From Prolixibacteraceae bacterium (GTDB lineage: Bacteria; Bacteroidota; Bacteroidia; Bacteroidales; Prolixibacteraceae), in contig JALNYZ010000039.1 in NCBI GenBank assembly GCA_023229575.1, positions 1-33,705 on the forward strand: DNA of 33,705 nt. Direction: 5' to 3'. The notes below the pieces were generated by a model, which saw only the letters and a list, made by a program, of their open reading frames with translations, was not told where the DNA came from and did not search any database. Both the position numbers and the translations under genes were made by a program. Below are positions 22,082 through 29,828 of this stretch, one piece after another. Within the stretch, counting starts at the first letter, position 1; every line of letters starts with the position of its first letter.

Positions 22082-24238
22082 CTACTCTTCAGTTTGCGTT
22101 GCCGCATAGGTCTTGAGCAGTTCATCCTGAACTTCCGCAGGTACTTTTTCGTAGCTGGCAAATTTCATTTTGAACATTGCACGTCCCTGTGTGACAGAAC
22201 TTAAGGTAGTCGAATATTTGTTCATCTCTTTCAGGGGAACTTTTGCTACAATTTTCTCGAATCCTTTTTCGGAGGTCATCCCCATGATCAGGGCACGACG
22301 GTTCTGAAGATCTCCCATCACATCACCCATACGGTCGCCGGGTACGAGAACTTCAACATCATAAATAGGCTCAAGAATCTTGGCTCCCGCTTTTTTAAAG
22401 GCCTGACTAAATGCATTTCTTCCGGCGAGACGGAAAGAAATTTCGTTGGAGTCGACCGGGTGCATCTTCCCTTCATAGATACAGACACGGATATCGCGGG
22501 CATAAGAACCTGTGAGTGGTCCCTCTTCCATTTTCTCCATGATCCCTTTGAGGATGGCAGGATGGAAACGCGCATCGATTGAACCGCCTACAATACAGTT
22601 GCAGAAGACCAATTTCCCGCCCCATGGTAATTCTACGACCTCAGTTCCGCGAAGACTTACCTTCATCTCCTTGCCGTCAATGACAAACATGGTAGGCGCC
22701 GGCATACCTTCCTCAAATGGTTCGATCACCATGTGAACTTCGCCAAACTGGCCTGATCCACCACTCTGTTTGCGGTGACGGTAGTCGGCCTGGGCTATCT
22801 TCGTAATGGTTTCCCGGTAGGGGATTTTGGGGTTTAGAAACTGAATGTCAATTTTAAAGACGTTGTCGAAATACCACTTCAATGTATTGATGTGGTATTC
22901 ACCCTGACCGTGAATCAGAATTTGTTTCAGCTCTTTTGAGTATTCAATGAGGTAAGTTGGATCCTCTTCGTGAAGGCGGTGAAGGAATTCACCCATCTTC
23001 TCTTCATCCGCTTCATTGACAGCTTTTACAGCTGTGGTATATCTTGGAGCGGGAAATTTAATGGGTGGAAATTCAATCTCAGCATCTTTATCGCAAAGTG
23101 TATTGTTGTGTTTGACATCTTTCAATTTAACTGTAGCTCCTATATCACCGGCTACCATTTCGGGTACTTTGGTTCTGGTTTTTCCGGCTACTGCAAAAAT
23201 CTGGGAGATTCTTTCTTTGGAGTTCTTGGCCATATTGGTCAAATCCATTCCCTCTTTCAGTGTTCCGGATATTACCTTGAAATAGGTGACTTCACCAACG
23301 TGCTGCTCAAGAGCGGTCTTAAAACAGTAAATGGAGGTAGGGCCTTTTACGCTGATCGGGATCAATTTCCCGTCGACTGTCTCTACCGGCGCCAATTCTC
23401 CGGGATCGGGAGCAACGTTGACGATGAAATCCATGAGCCTGCGTATGCCCATGTCTTTTGCTGCACAAGTACAGAAAACCGGAAACAGCCCTCTTGAAAG
23501 CATACCCAGTTTTAATCCCTTTTTCATTTCATCCTCGTTCAAGGAACCTTGCTCAAAAAAGAGCTCCATCAGCGCTTCATCATTCTCGGCAGCCATTTCA
23601 ACCAGGTTGTTGTGGTATTCCTCAGCTTTTTCAAGCTCAGAGGCAGGGATATCCAGCATCTCCGGTTTCCCTCCGTTTGGCCCCCACTGAAGCAACTTCA
23701 TCTTTAAAACATCGATGGCTTTGTTGTAACCCAATCCCGGGTTTACAGGGTATTGGACAATGGCCAGTTTATTGCCAAAAGTAGTTTTGGCCATTTCCAT
23801 GGTATTTTCCCAATTGCTGTTTTCGTGATCAAGGTGATTGACAACAAAAATCAGCGGTTTGTGAAATTTTTCGGCATTCCTGTTGGCAATTTCGGTTCCA
23901 ACTTCTACGCCGTTGACAGCATTAAAAACAAGTAATCCTGTCGCTGCGACACTCAAGGCGGGAATTACCCCTCCGACGAAATCGTCCATCCCGGGAGTGT
24001 CGATGATGTTAATCTTGCATCCCTCAAATTCAGTATAAAGAACAGTTTCATGAACAGAGTTGCCATACTCTTGCTCCACGAGGTTGTAATCTGACGCAGT
24101 GTTCTTGCTTTTGACATCCCCTCTGCGGTTAATAATCCCACCCTCGAAGAGCATGGCTTCTACAAGGGTGGTTTTCCCAGCGCCCGAGTTTCCGAGCACC
24201 GTAATGTTCCTAATTTCATTCGTTTGATATACCTTCAT
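22082..24238 (-). CDS. EF-G paralogue (EF-G2 type) with altered GTPase motifs
   Basis: A 718-residue protein with the five-domain EF-G layout, second to the true fusA at 29829. The P-loop is kept (GNSGAGKTT, 16-24), but switch I lacks RGITI, and the G3 motif is DTPGMDDF (80-87), with Met84 where active EF-G has the catalytic His. G4 is NHLD (134-137) in place of NKMD. Domain IV is well kept (HRKQSGGSGQFGEV). An EF-G paralogue in Bacteroides has been reported to translocate without hydrolysing GTP and to help survival in starvation; this gene fits that class by its motif changes. The start at 24238 (MKVYQ) is preferred to 24298, which would begin inside the likely promoter. It ends in a strong terminator. 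Confidence 0.88.
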   Translation of the reverse strand: MKVYQTNEIRNITVLGNSGAGKTTLVEAMLFEGGIINRRGDVKSKNTASDYNLVEQEYGNSVHETVLYTEFEGCKINIIDTPGMDDFVGGVIPALSVAATGLLVFNAVNGVEVGTEIANRNAEKFHKPLIFVVNHLDHENSNWENTMEMAKTTFGNKLAIVQYPVNPGLGYNKAIDVLKMKLLQWGPNGGKPEMLDIPASELEKAEEYHNNLVEMAAENDEALMELFFEQGSLNEDEMKKGLKLGMLSRGLFPVFCTCAAKDMGIRRLMDFIVNVAPDPGELAPVETVDGKLIPISVKGPTSIYCFKTALEQHVGEVTYFKVISGTLKEGMDLTNMAKNSKERISQIFAVAGKTRTKVPEMVAGDIGATVKLKDVKHNNTLCDKDAEIEFPPIKFPAPRYTTAVKAVNEADEEKMGEFLHRLHEEDPTYLIEYSKELKQILIHGQGEYHINTLKWYFDNVFKIDIQFLNPKIPYRETITKIAQADYRHRKQSGGSGQFGEVHMVIEPFEEGMPAPTMFVIDGKEMKVSLRGTEVVELPWGGKLVFCNCIVGGSIDARFHPAILKGIMEKMEEGPLTGSYARDIRVCIYEGKMHPVDSNEISFRLAGRNAFSQAFKKAGAKILEPIYDVEVLVPGDRMGDVMGDLQNRRALIMGMTSEKGFEKIVAKVPLKEMNKYSTTLSSVTQGRAMFKMKFASYEKVPAEVQDELLKTYAATQTEE

Positions 24239-24295
24239 AACAAAAAATTTAAATAAAATTATCTGGTCTTTTAGAAAACTTAAATGCAATTCCTT

Positions 24296-24303
24296 CAAAA
24301 ATA
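24296..24303 (-). promoter_or_regulatory. Candidate -7 element of the EF-G paralogue (TATTTTTG)
   Basis: On the minus strand TATTTTTG (24303-24296) fits TAnnTTTG and lies 57 nt before the chosen ATG at 24238. It supports the shorter start, because the alternative ATG at 24298 lies inside it. The -33 region is weak. Confidence 0.45.
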
Positions 24304-24336
24304 GAAATTATTTAAAATGGTACGACCGGCAGTAGA

Positions 24337-24371
24337 ATTTTCGATTTTCGATTTTCGATTTTCGATTTTCG
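24337..24371. repeat. Five perfect heptamers ATTTTCG
   Basis: Five uninterrupted copies of ATTTTCG lie in the gap between the divergent EF-G paralogue and the exporter gene. No reading frame uses them. Confidence 0.95.
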
Positions 24372-24563
24372 TAAAATTTGTAAATATCCTGATATCAATG
24401 AAATGCACTACTCTCTATTCTGCATGAAGTGGAATTTCATGTTACTAAACATGTTATGGACTTTTAATCATGTATAAAGCTCAAATTTTCAAATGTCATT
24501 CACTTAAGGCAAGATCCTGATAAATTTTGCATATTTGCATGTAACCAATCCGGATTTTACCTG

Positions 24564-26753
24564 ATGCCACGATTCCCGTTTTACAAGCAATTGGATGCCA
24601 TGGATTGCGGACCCTCCTGTTTAAGGATGATCGCAAAATTCTATGGTAAAAATATTTCATTGCAAACGATTCGCGAAAGGAGTTTCCTGACACGGGAGGG
24701 AGTATCATTTCTGGGATTGTCGGATGCGGCAGAATCGTTGGGAATGCGGTCGGTTGGGGCAAGGATTGGCTTTCAGCAACTTTCTGATGAAATACCTCTT
24801 CCTGCAGTTGTCCATTGGAAGAATGAGCATTTTGTCGTTGTTTATGGAGTTAAAAAGGGGAAAGTTCTGGTCGCTGATCCGGCCTTTGGATTGATCAGTT
24901 ACAAAAAAGAGGAGTTCCTAAAAGGGTGGTGTGGTATTACCGACGAAAAGAGTGCGAAAGGCCTTGTTCTCATAATCGAACCTACTCCGGATTTTTATCA
25001 GTTACAGGATGAAAAAATAGATAAATCGTCCTTTACGTTTCTGTTCTCCTATTTCAGAAACCAGAAAAAATTCTTGTGGCAGCTTCTGCTCGGGCTCATT
25101 TTGGGAAGTTTGTTTCAGCTTATCTTCCCATTGCTTACCCAATCGATGGTCGATGTGGGTATCAACAACCAGGATATAGGTTTTGTTACCCTGATACTTA
25201 TTGCCCAATTGATCCTGTTTGTGTCCCAAATGACTGTTGAATTTTTCAGGGGGTGGATACTTCTTCATCTGACTACCCGGTTAAATATTTCCCTTATTTC
25301 AGATTTTCTCATCAAGCTGATGAAGCTCCCGATTGCCTATTTCGACACCAAGATGATCGGGGACCTGTTGCAGCGCATCGGTGATCATACAAGAATTGAG
25401 AATTTCATTACCAACCAGACGCTGACCGTGCTCTTTTCGATGGTCAATCTTTTTGTTTTCTCCATCGTGCTGGCGCTTTACAGCTGGACAATCCTTCTCA
25501 TCTTTCTCCTGGGAAGTGTGCTCTATGTGGCCTGGATTGTCCTGTTTTTAAAGAGAAGGAGAGAATTGGATTTTCACCGTTTCAGACAGTTATCCGAAAA
25601 TCAGGCCAAATTGATAGAACTTATCACCGGGATGCAGGAGATCAAACTGAACAATTGTGAAAAACAGAAACGATGGGAATGGGAAAGAATCCAGGCCAGA
25701 CTGTTTAAAGTGAACATTCGTCGACTCACTTTAAGTCAGACCCAAACAATTGGTTCCTCCTTTATCAATCAACTGAAAAATATCCTAATCAGTTTTCTTG
25801 CGGCAAAACTGGTTATTGACGGGCACATCACTTTAGGGGCGATGGTTGCTGTCTCCTACATCATCGGACAGATGAATGCTCCATTGACCAATTTGATGGA
25901 ATTCATTCAAAACGCCCAGGATGCCAAAATATCATTGGAACGGTTCAACGAGATTCACCTGAAGAAGGATGAAGAACGTAAGGAGGAGAATAGATTGGTC
26001 CATCTTCCTGAAAATAGGGATATATCCTTAAAAGATGTGACCTTTCAATATGAAGGTCCACGGTCACCAAAAGTTTTAAAAGAGATCACCCTTGATATTC
26101 CGGTCAATGAAACAACGGCCATTGTCGGAATGAGCGGGAGCGGAAAGACAACGCTTATCAAATTGTTGCTGGGCTTTTATCCTCCGGTTTCGGGTTCTGT
26201 TTCGATCGGCGGGACCAATCTGGATCTTTTTTCAACCTTTATGTGGCGCGAAAAATGCGGGGTTGTGATGCAGGATGGGTACATCTTTTCTGACACCATT
26301 ATTAATAATATAGCCGTTGGCGTCGACACGATTAACAAGGAAAGGGTTATGGAGGCTGTCAGGATGGCCAATATCGGTGAGTACATTGAGTCGTTGCCAA
26401 TAGGTTACCATACTAAAATTGGTCAGGAAGGGGCAGGTCTAAGCCAGGGGCAGAAGCAAAGGATTCTTATTGCACGGGCTGTATACAAAAATCCGGAGTT
26501 TCTGTTTTTTGATGAAGCCACCAATGCATTGGATGCCAACAACGAGAAGGTGATTATGAAGAACATGAATGAATTCTACAAAGGCCGGACTGTTGTGGTG
26601 GTTGCGCATAGGCTGAGTACGGTAAGGAATGCTGATCAGATTGTTGTCCTCGACAAGGGAGAAATTGTTGAACGGGGCAAGCATGAAGAGTTGATCAAAC
26701 TGAAGGGCAGCTATTGGCATTTGGTAAAGAATCAGCTGGAGTTGGGGGCATAA
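24564..26753 (+). CDS. C39 peptidase-containing ABC exporter (bacteriocin/peptide type)
   Basis: A 729-residue inner-membrane exporter that cuts a leader peptide and exports its cargo. The N-terminal C39 peptidase has Cys15 in DAMDCGPSCL, His89 in HFVVVYG and Asp105 in VADPAFG, with the usual 16-residue gap between His and Asp. The membrane domain spans about 160-440. The ATPase has Walker A GMSGSGKTT (about 522), signature LSQGQKQR, Walker B FLFFDEATNALD and the switch His in VAHRLSTV. All catalytic residues are intact. Such exporters work with a HlyD adaptor and TolC, and cut double-glycine leaders. The only adaptor nearby is the damaged one at 28049, and no leader-bearing peptide gene is visible. 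Confidence 0.93.
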   Translation: MPRFPFYKQLDAMDCGPSCLRMIAKFYGKNISLQTIRERSFLTREGVSFLGLSDAAESLGMRSVGARIGFQQLSDEIPLPAVVHWKNEHFVVVYGVKKGKVLVADPAFGLISYKKEEFLKGWCGITDEKSAKGLVLIIEPTPDFYQLQDEKIDKSSFTFLFSYFRNQKKFLWQLLLGLILGSLFQLIFPLLTQSMVDVGINNQDIGFVTLILIAQLILFVSQMTVEFFRGWILLHLTTRLNISLISDFLIKLMKLPIAYFDTKMIGDLLQRIGDHTRIENFITNQTLTVLFSMVNLFVFSIVLALYSWTILLIFLLGSVLYVAWIVLFLKRRRELDFHRFRQLSENQAKLIELITGMQEIKLNNCEKQKRWEWERIQARLFKVNIRRLTLSQTQTIGSSFINQLKNILISFLAAKLVIDGHITLGAMVAVSYIIGQMNAPLTNLMEFIQNAQDAKISLERFNEIHLKKDEERKEENRLVHLPENRDISLKDVTFQYEGPRSPKVLKEITLDIPVNETTAIVGMSGSGKTTLIKLLLGFYPPVSGSVSIGGTNLDLFSTFMWREKCGVVMQDGYIFSDTIINNIAVGVDTINKERVMEAVRMANIGEYIESLPIGYHTKIGQEGAGLSQGQKQRILIARAVYKNPEFLFFDEATNALDANNEKVIMKNMNEFYKGRTVVVVAHRLSTVRNADQIVVLDKGEIVERGKHEELIKLKGSYWHLVKNQLELGA

Positions 26754-26824
26754 AAATATTGAGGGTTTATAGACGTAGAAAAGGTCATGATCTGATAATT
26801 GCAAATAAAAATTCTTTGAAATGT

Positions 26825-26841
26825 GTCCCGGGTTTCGGGAC
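26825..26841. other. Small stem-loop GTCCCG/CGGGAC
   Basis: A 6-bp GC-rich stem with a 5-nt loop between the exporter and the DUF1016 gene. No U-tract follows on either strand, so it is not called a terminator. Confidence 0.4.
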
Positions 26842-26867
26842 GAATTCCATGTGGTCTTAAAAAACAA

Positions 26868-26880
26868 ATTATTAACAGAT
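26868..26880. repeat. 13-bp direct repeat, left copy (ATTATTAACAGAT)
   Basis: Identical to 28017-28029. The left copy ends within the ATG of the DUF1016 gene (26879-26881). The two copies bracket a 1149-bp unit made up almost entirely of that gene. Confidence 0.85.
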
Positions 26881-27961
26881 GAAACAGTTAACCCCTGACT
26901 ATAGAATTTGGCTTGCTGACTTAAAATTACACATCCGTTCTGTGCAAATTAAGGCTGCATTAGCTGTAAATTCAACCTTGATTGAGTTTTACTGGGAACT
27001 GGGAAAAGTAATAGCTGAAAAAGAAAACGTTTGGGGAAGTAAACTCATCGAACAAGTTTCCAAAGATTTGAAAACTGAATTTCCTGAAATGCAGGGATTG
27101 TCGTCTTCTAATCTAAAATATTGCAAAAGATTTTACACTTTTTATCTGTCTTCAATTGGTCAACAACCTGTTGACCAATTAGCAAAACAAACCATTGAGA
27201 TAACGGCGCCACACATTGGAACCGAATTTGCTCAACTGTTTGTAGACCAAATCCCATGGGGGCATAATATCCTGATCTTCACAAAATCAACAGACGCCAA
27301 AGAAGCTCGGTATTATATTCAGCAAACAATAGAGAATAGTTGGAGCAGAGATGTACTGGCCTCGCAGATTAAGTCAAATCTTTATGAAAGAAGTGGGAAA
27401 GCCATTTCAAATTTTCTGAAAGTCTTACCAAATCCCATGTCGGATTTGGCACAACAAACGTTAAAAGATCCTTATGTATTTGATTTTATGACAATGGCTC
27501 AGCCATATAAGGAGAGAGACATTGAAAATCAATTAATAAAACACATCACCAAATTTTTACTCGAATTAGGAAAAGGGTTTGCATTCTTGGGGCAGCAGTA
27601 TCATCTATCAATTGCCGAAAATGATTATTTTATTGATTTGCTTTTTTACCACACACGTCTTAAATGCTATGTAGTGATTGAGCTGAAGAACACAAAATTT
27701 ATCCCTGAATACGCCGGGAAATTAAATTTTTATCTATCAGCAGTAGATAGTTTGGTAAAGCAGACAAACGACAATCCAACTATCGGCATTTTACTTTGTA
27801 GAGATAAAAATAATATTGAAGCCGAATTCGCTTTGAGAGATATTAACAAACCTATGGGTATTAGTGAATTTGAAATTACAGAGCATTTACCAGAGAATTT
27901 AAGAAGTAGTTTACCAACCATAGAGGAAATAGAAAATGAACTTAAAGGCAACCATTTATAG
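26879..27961 (+). CDS. DUF1016 / YhcG-family PD-(D/E)xK nuclease
   Basis: A 360-residue protein. The N-terminal half matches the DUF1016 helical domain (LIEFYWELGKVIAE, then SSNLKYCKRFYTFY and HIGTEFAQLFVDQIPWGHN). The C-terminal half is a PD-(D/E)xK nuclease: IAENDYFIDLLFYH with the Asp, then VVIELKN giving Glu-x-Lys, then EYAGKLNFYLSAVD. The family is common in accessory and defence regions, and its exact role is unclear. Here it stands between an ABC exporter and its adaptor, in the same direction, flanked by 13-bp direct repeats, which suggests it was inserted as a unit. The peptide genes on either side have no known need for a nuclease. Confidence 0.9.
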   Translation: MKQLTPDYRIWLADLKLHIRSVQIKAALAVNSTLIEFYWELGKVIAEKENVWGSKLIEQVSKDLKTEFPEMQGLSSSNLKYCKRFYTFYLSSIGQQPVDQLAKQTIEITAPHIGTEFAQLFVDQIPWGHNILIFTKSTDAKEARYYIQQTIENSWSRDVLASQIKSNLYERSGKAISNFLKVLPNPMSDLAQQTLKDPYVFDFMTMAQPYKERDIENQLIKHITKFLLELGKGFAFLGQQYHLSIAENDYFIDLLFYHTRLKCYVVIELKNTKFIPEYAGKLNFYLSAVDSLVKQTNDNPTIGILLCRDKNNIEAEFALRDINKPMGISEFEITEHLPENLRSSLPTIEEIENELKGNHL

Positions 27962-28016
27962 AAATGGAACAGACGTCCCGTATTGTGTGATAATCAGTCT
28001 GACCTATTAAAAATAG

Positions 28017-28029
28017 ATTATTAACAGAT
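28017..28029. repeat. 13-bp direct repeat, right copy (ATTATTAACAGAT)
   Basis: Perfect second copy, 56 nt after the DUF1016 stop and 20 nt before the HlyD start. In the pre-insertion state a single copy would have lain directly in front of the adaptor gene. Confidence 0.85.
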
Positions 28030-28048
28030 TAAGTCTTAAAAGTTTGGC

Positions 28049-28579
28049 ATGTCGAAAAAGTTTGATGAAATAGAACTTCACAGCAAGGAGGTACAGGACC
28101 TGATGGGGAGAATGCCTTCCTGGCTGATCAGGAATGGAATTGTTATGGTGATTCTGCTCTTGACGGTACTTGTTGCCGGCAGCTGGGTTTTTAAGTACCC
28201 TGATATCATCACTGCTCCTGTTGTGGTAACTTCAGCGCCAGGCAATCCAGCTACTTTCATTGGTTTTGTTCAGTTAAAAATGAATCCTTCGGGAAAGGTT
28301 CAGATTGGTCAGCGGGTTAATCTTAAGTTTGCCAATTATCCCTATATGGAGTATGGTGTCGTCATAGGTGTCGTTGGCAAAATATCCTCAGTTCCTAACG
28401 GGGATTCCTATGCCCTGGAGGTAAAACTTCCCGGCATGATGGTTTCAACATTCGGAAAGAAATTTGAATTTCAGCAGGAGCTAAAGGGTACTGCCGAAAT
28501 AATTACCGAGGAGCGAAGGTTGCTGGACCGGATTCTGCATCCCGGGAAGATCCTTTCAAGTGTGCAAGACTCAAAATGA
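28049..28579 (+). CDS. HlyD-family adaptor lacking its lipoyl and hairpin domains
   Basis: A 176-residue protein formed from the two ends of a HlyD adaptor. Residues 1-60 carry the usual cytoplasmic start (SKKFDEIELHSKEVQDLMGRMPSWLIR), one membrane segment (about 29-48) and KYPDIITAPVVVT. From about residue 72 it continues directly with the C-terminal beta-barrel part: GFVQLKMNPSGKVQIGQRVNLKFANYPYMEYG and the end GTAEIITEERRLLDRI. Adaptors of this Bacteroidota type are normally about 400-450 residues, so some 230-270 residues (lipoyl and coiled-coil hairpin) are missing between them, in frame, at about 28230-28262. Without the hairpin it should not reach TolC. Either it is a disabled remnant or a reduced protein with another job. 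Confidence 0.82.
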   Translation: MSKKFDEIELHSKEVQDLMGRMPSWLIRNGIVMVILLLTVLVAGSWVFKYPDIITAPVVVTSAPGNPATFIGFVQLKMNPSGKVQIGQRVNLKFANYPYMEYGVVIGVVGKISSVPNGDSYALEVKLPGMMVSTFGKKFEFQQELKGTAEIITEERRLLDRILHPGKILSSVQDSK

Positions 28580-28639
28580 GCTAATAGCTTTGAAAATCAC
28601 TTTTTTTTAATGTTGTAGTGTATTTTCCAAAGAAATGTG

Positions 28640-28647
28640 TACTTTTG
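28640..28647 (+). promoter_or_regulatory. Promoter -7 element of the ribosomal operon (TACTTTTG)
   Basis: TACTTTTG matches TAnnTTTG and is followed by CAG, giving a leader of about 115-120 nt before rpsL. A TTG at 28613-28615 is 24 nt upstream, a little far for -33. The leader has a weak GGGAA/TTCCC pairing at about 28704-28727; no protein-binding site is recognised. Confidence 0.6.
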
Positions 28648-28768
28648 CAGTCCATTTTGGAGAAGTTTTGCTTTGTAATAAAGTGTTAGAATGCAGAACT
28701 TACGGGGAATAGCGAGATTTTCCCGGGTTAATTATGTGTGTATATTTTATAAAATTTAAAAAACGTTT

Positions 28769-29176
28769 ATGCCTACTATTCAACAGTTAGTACGTAAGGG
28801 AAGGGTAAATATCGAAGACAAAAGTAAGTCTCCGGCATTGAACTCTTGTCCGCAGCGTAGGGGCGTGTGTGTACGTGTATACACTACGACGCCTAAAAAG
28901 CCGAATTCCGCCATGCGGAAGGTTGCCAGGGTTAGGCTAACCAATGGCAAAGAGGTGAATGCTTATATTCCGGGAGAGGGTCACAACCTGCAGGAGCACT
29001 CTATTGTTCTTGTTCGTGGTGGTCGTGTTAAGGACCTGCCAGGAGTTCGTTACCATTTAATTCGTGGTGCACTTGATACCGCCGGAGTCGAAGGCCGCAA
29101 GCAACGTCGTTCCAAATATGGTGCAAAACGCCCAAAACCGGGACAAGTAGCTGCAACAACAAAAAAGAAAAAGTAA
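28769..29176 (+). CDS. rpsL: 30S ribosomal protein S12
   Basis: A decoding-centre protein of 135 residues. The conserved TTPKKPNSAMRKVARVRL and LVRGGRVKDLPGVRYH loops are unchanged, and the lysines in PKKPN and RVKDLP, which mutate in streptomycin resistance, are wild type. The C-terminus extends as a Lys-rich tail. It is the first gene of the str operon; no rpoC lies directly upstream. Confidence 0.98.
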   Translation: MPTIQQLVRKGRVNIEDKSKSPALNSCPQRRGVCVRVYTTTPKKPNSAMRKVARVRLTNGKEVNAYIPGEGHNLQEHSIVLVRGGRVKDLPGVRYHLIRGALDTAGVEGRKQRRSKYGAKRPKPGQVAATTKKKK

Positions 29177-29302
29177 TTAAGTAAAAGAAACATTAGTTAT
29201 TAGTTTGGAGGTTTGGTTGAGTAAGGGCTTGTCTTGAACGGGCTGTATAACTGAAGGCTAAACAACAACCGATTCGAATAACACAAACAATTTGTAACTA
29301 AG

Positions 29303-29779
29303 ATGAGAAAGACAAAACCAAAAAAACGGATTATTCTTCCGGATCCGAAATTTAATGACGTTCTCGTTACTCGCTTCGTGAACAGTCTGATGTTTGATGG
29401 AAAGAAGTCCATCGCATTCAAAATAATTTACGATGCCCTTGATATCGTTGAGAAGAAGATGAAAGACAATGATGTGTCTGCTCTTGACGTTTGGAAAAAG
29501 GCATTGATCAACATCACTCCCCAGGTTGAGGTTAAAAGTAGGCGTGTTGGTGGTGCCAACTTTCAGGTTCCGATGGAAATCCGTCCGGAAAGAAAAGTGG
29601 CTATCTCCATGCGTAACCTGATCATCTTCTCTAAAAAGCGTTCCGGTCACTCAATGGCAGAGAAATTAGCCGCTGAGACCATCGCTGCATACAACGAAGA
29701 GGGTGGAGCATTCAAGAAAAAAGAAGATACACACAGAATGGCAGAAGCAAACCGGGCGTTTGCACACTTCCGGTTCTAA
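29303..29779 (+). CDS. rpsG: 30S ribosomal protein S7
   Basis: A primary 16S rRNA binder of the small-subunit head, 158 residues. It shows the S7 core: DPKFNDVLVTRFVNSLMFDGKKS, the VKSRRVGGANFQVPMEI strand pair and the C-terminal HRMAEANRAFAHFRF. It follows rpsL after a 126-nt gap that holds no gene, and precedes fusA by 49 nt. Confidence 0.98.
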   Translation: MRKTKPKKRIILPDPKFNDVLVTRFVNSLMFDGKKSIAFKIIYDALDIVEKKMKDNDVSALDVWKKALINITPQVEVKSRRVGGANFQVPMEIRPERKVAISMRNLIIFSKKRSGHSMAEKLAAETIAAYNEEGGAFKKKEDTHRMAEANRAFAHFRF

Positions 29780-29828
29780 CCGGATTTTTCAGATAGTTTA
29801 GTTTAGATTATTGTACGATAAATTTATA

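Larger units (their letters stand above)
24239..24563. other. 325-bp intergenic region between divergent genes
   Basis: No gene is seen on either strand. It holds a candidate -7 element for the EF-G paralogue (minus), an array of five ATTTTCG heptamers, and an AT-rich stretch before the exporter gene in which I find no TAnnTTTG element. Confidence 0.7.

Noticed and set aside
26754..26878. Small peptide gene between the exporter and the DUF1016 gene
   Set aside because: The only ATG seen there (ATGATCTGA) is closed after two codons.
28574..28608. Possible terminator after the HlyD gene (AGCTA-A-TAGCT then a T-run)
   Set aside because: The loop would be a single base, and the T-run is 15 nt away from the stem.
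28634..28711. Small upstream frame of 25 codons before rpsL
   Set aside because: Its ATG lies upstream of the -7 element, so it would not be on the transcript, and it has no recognisable content.
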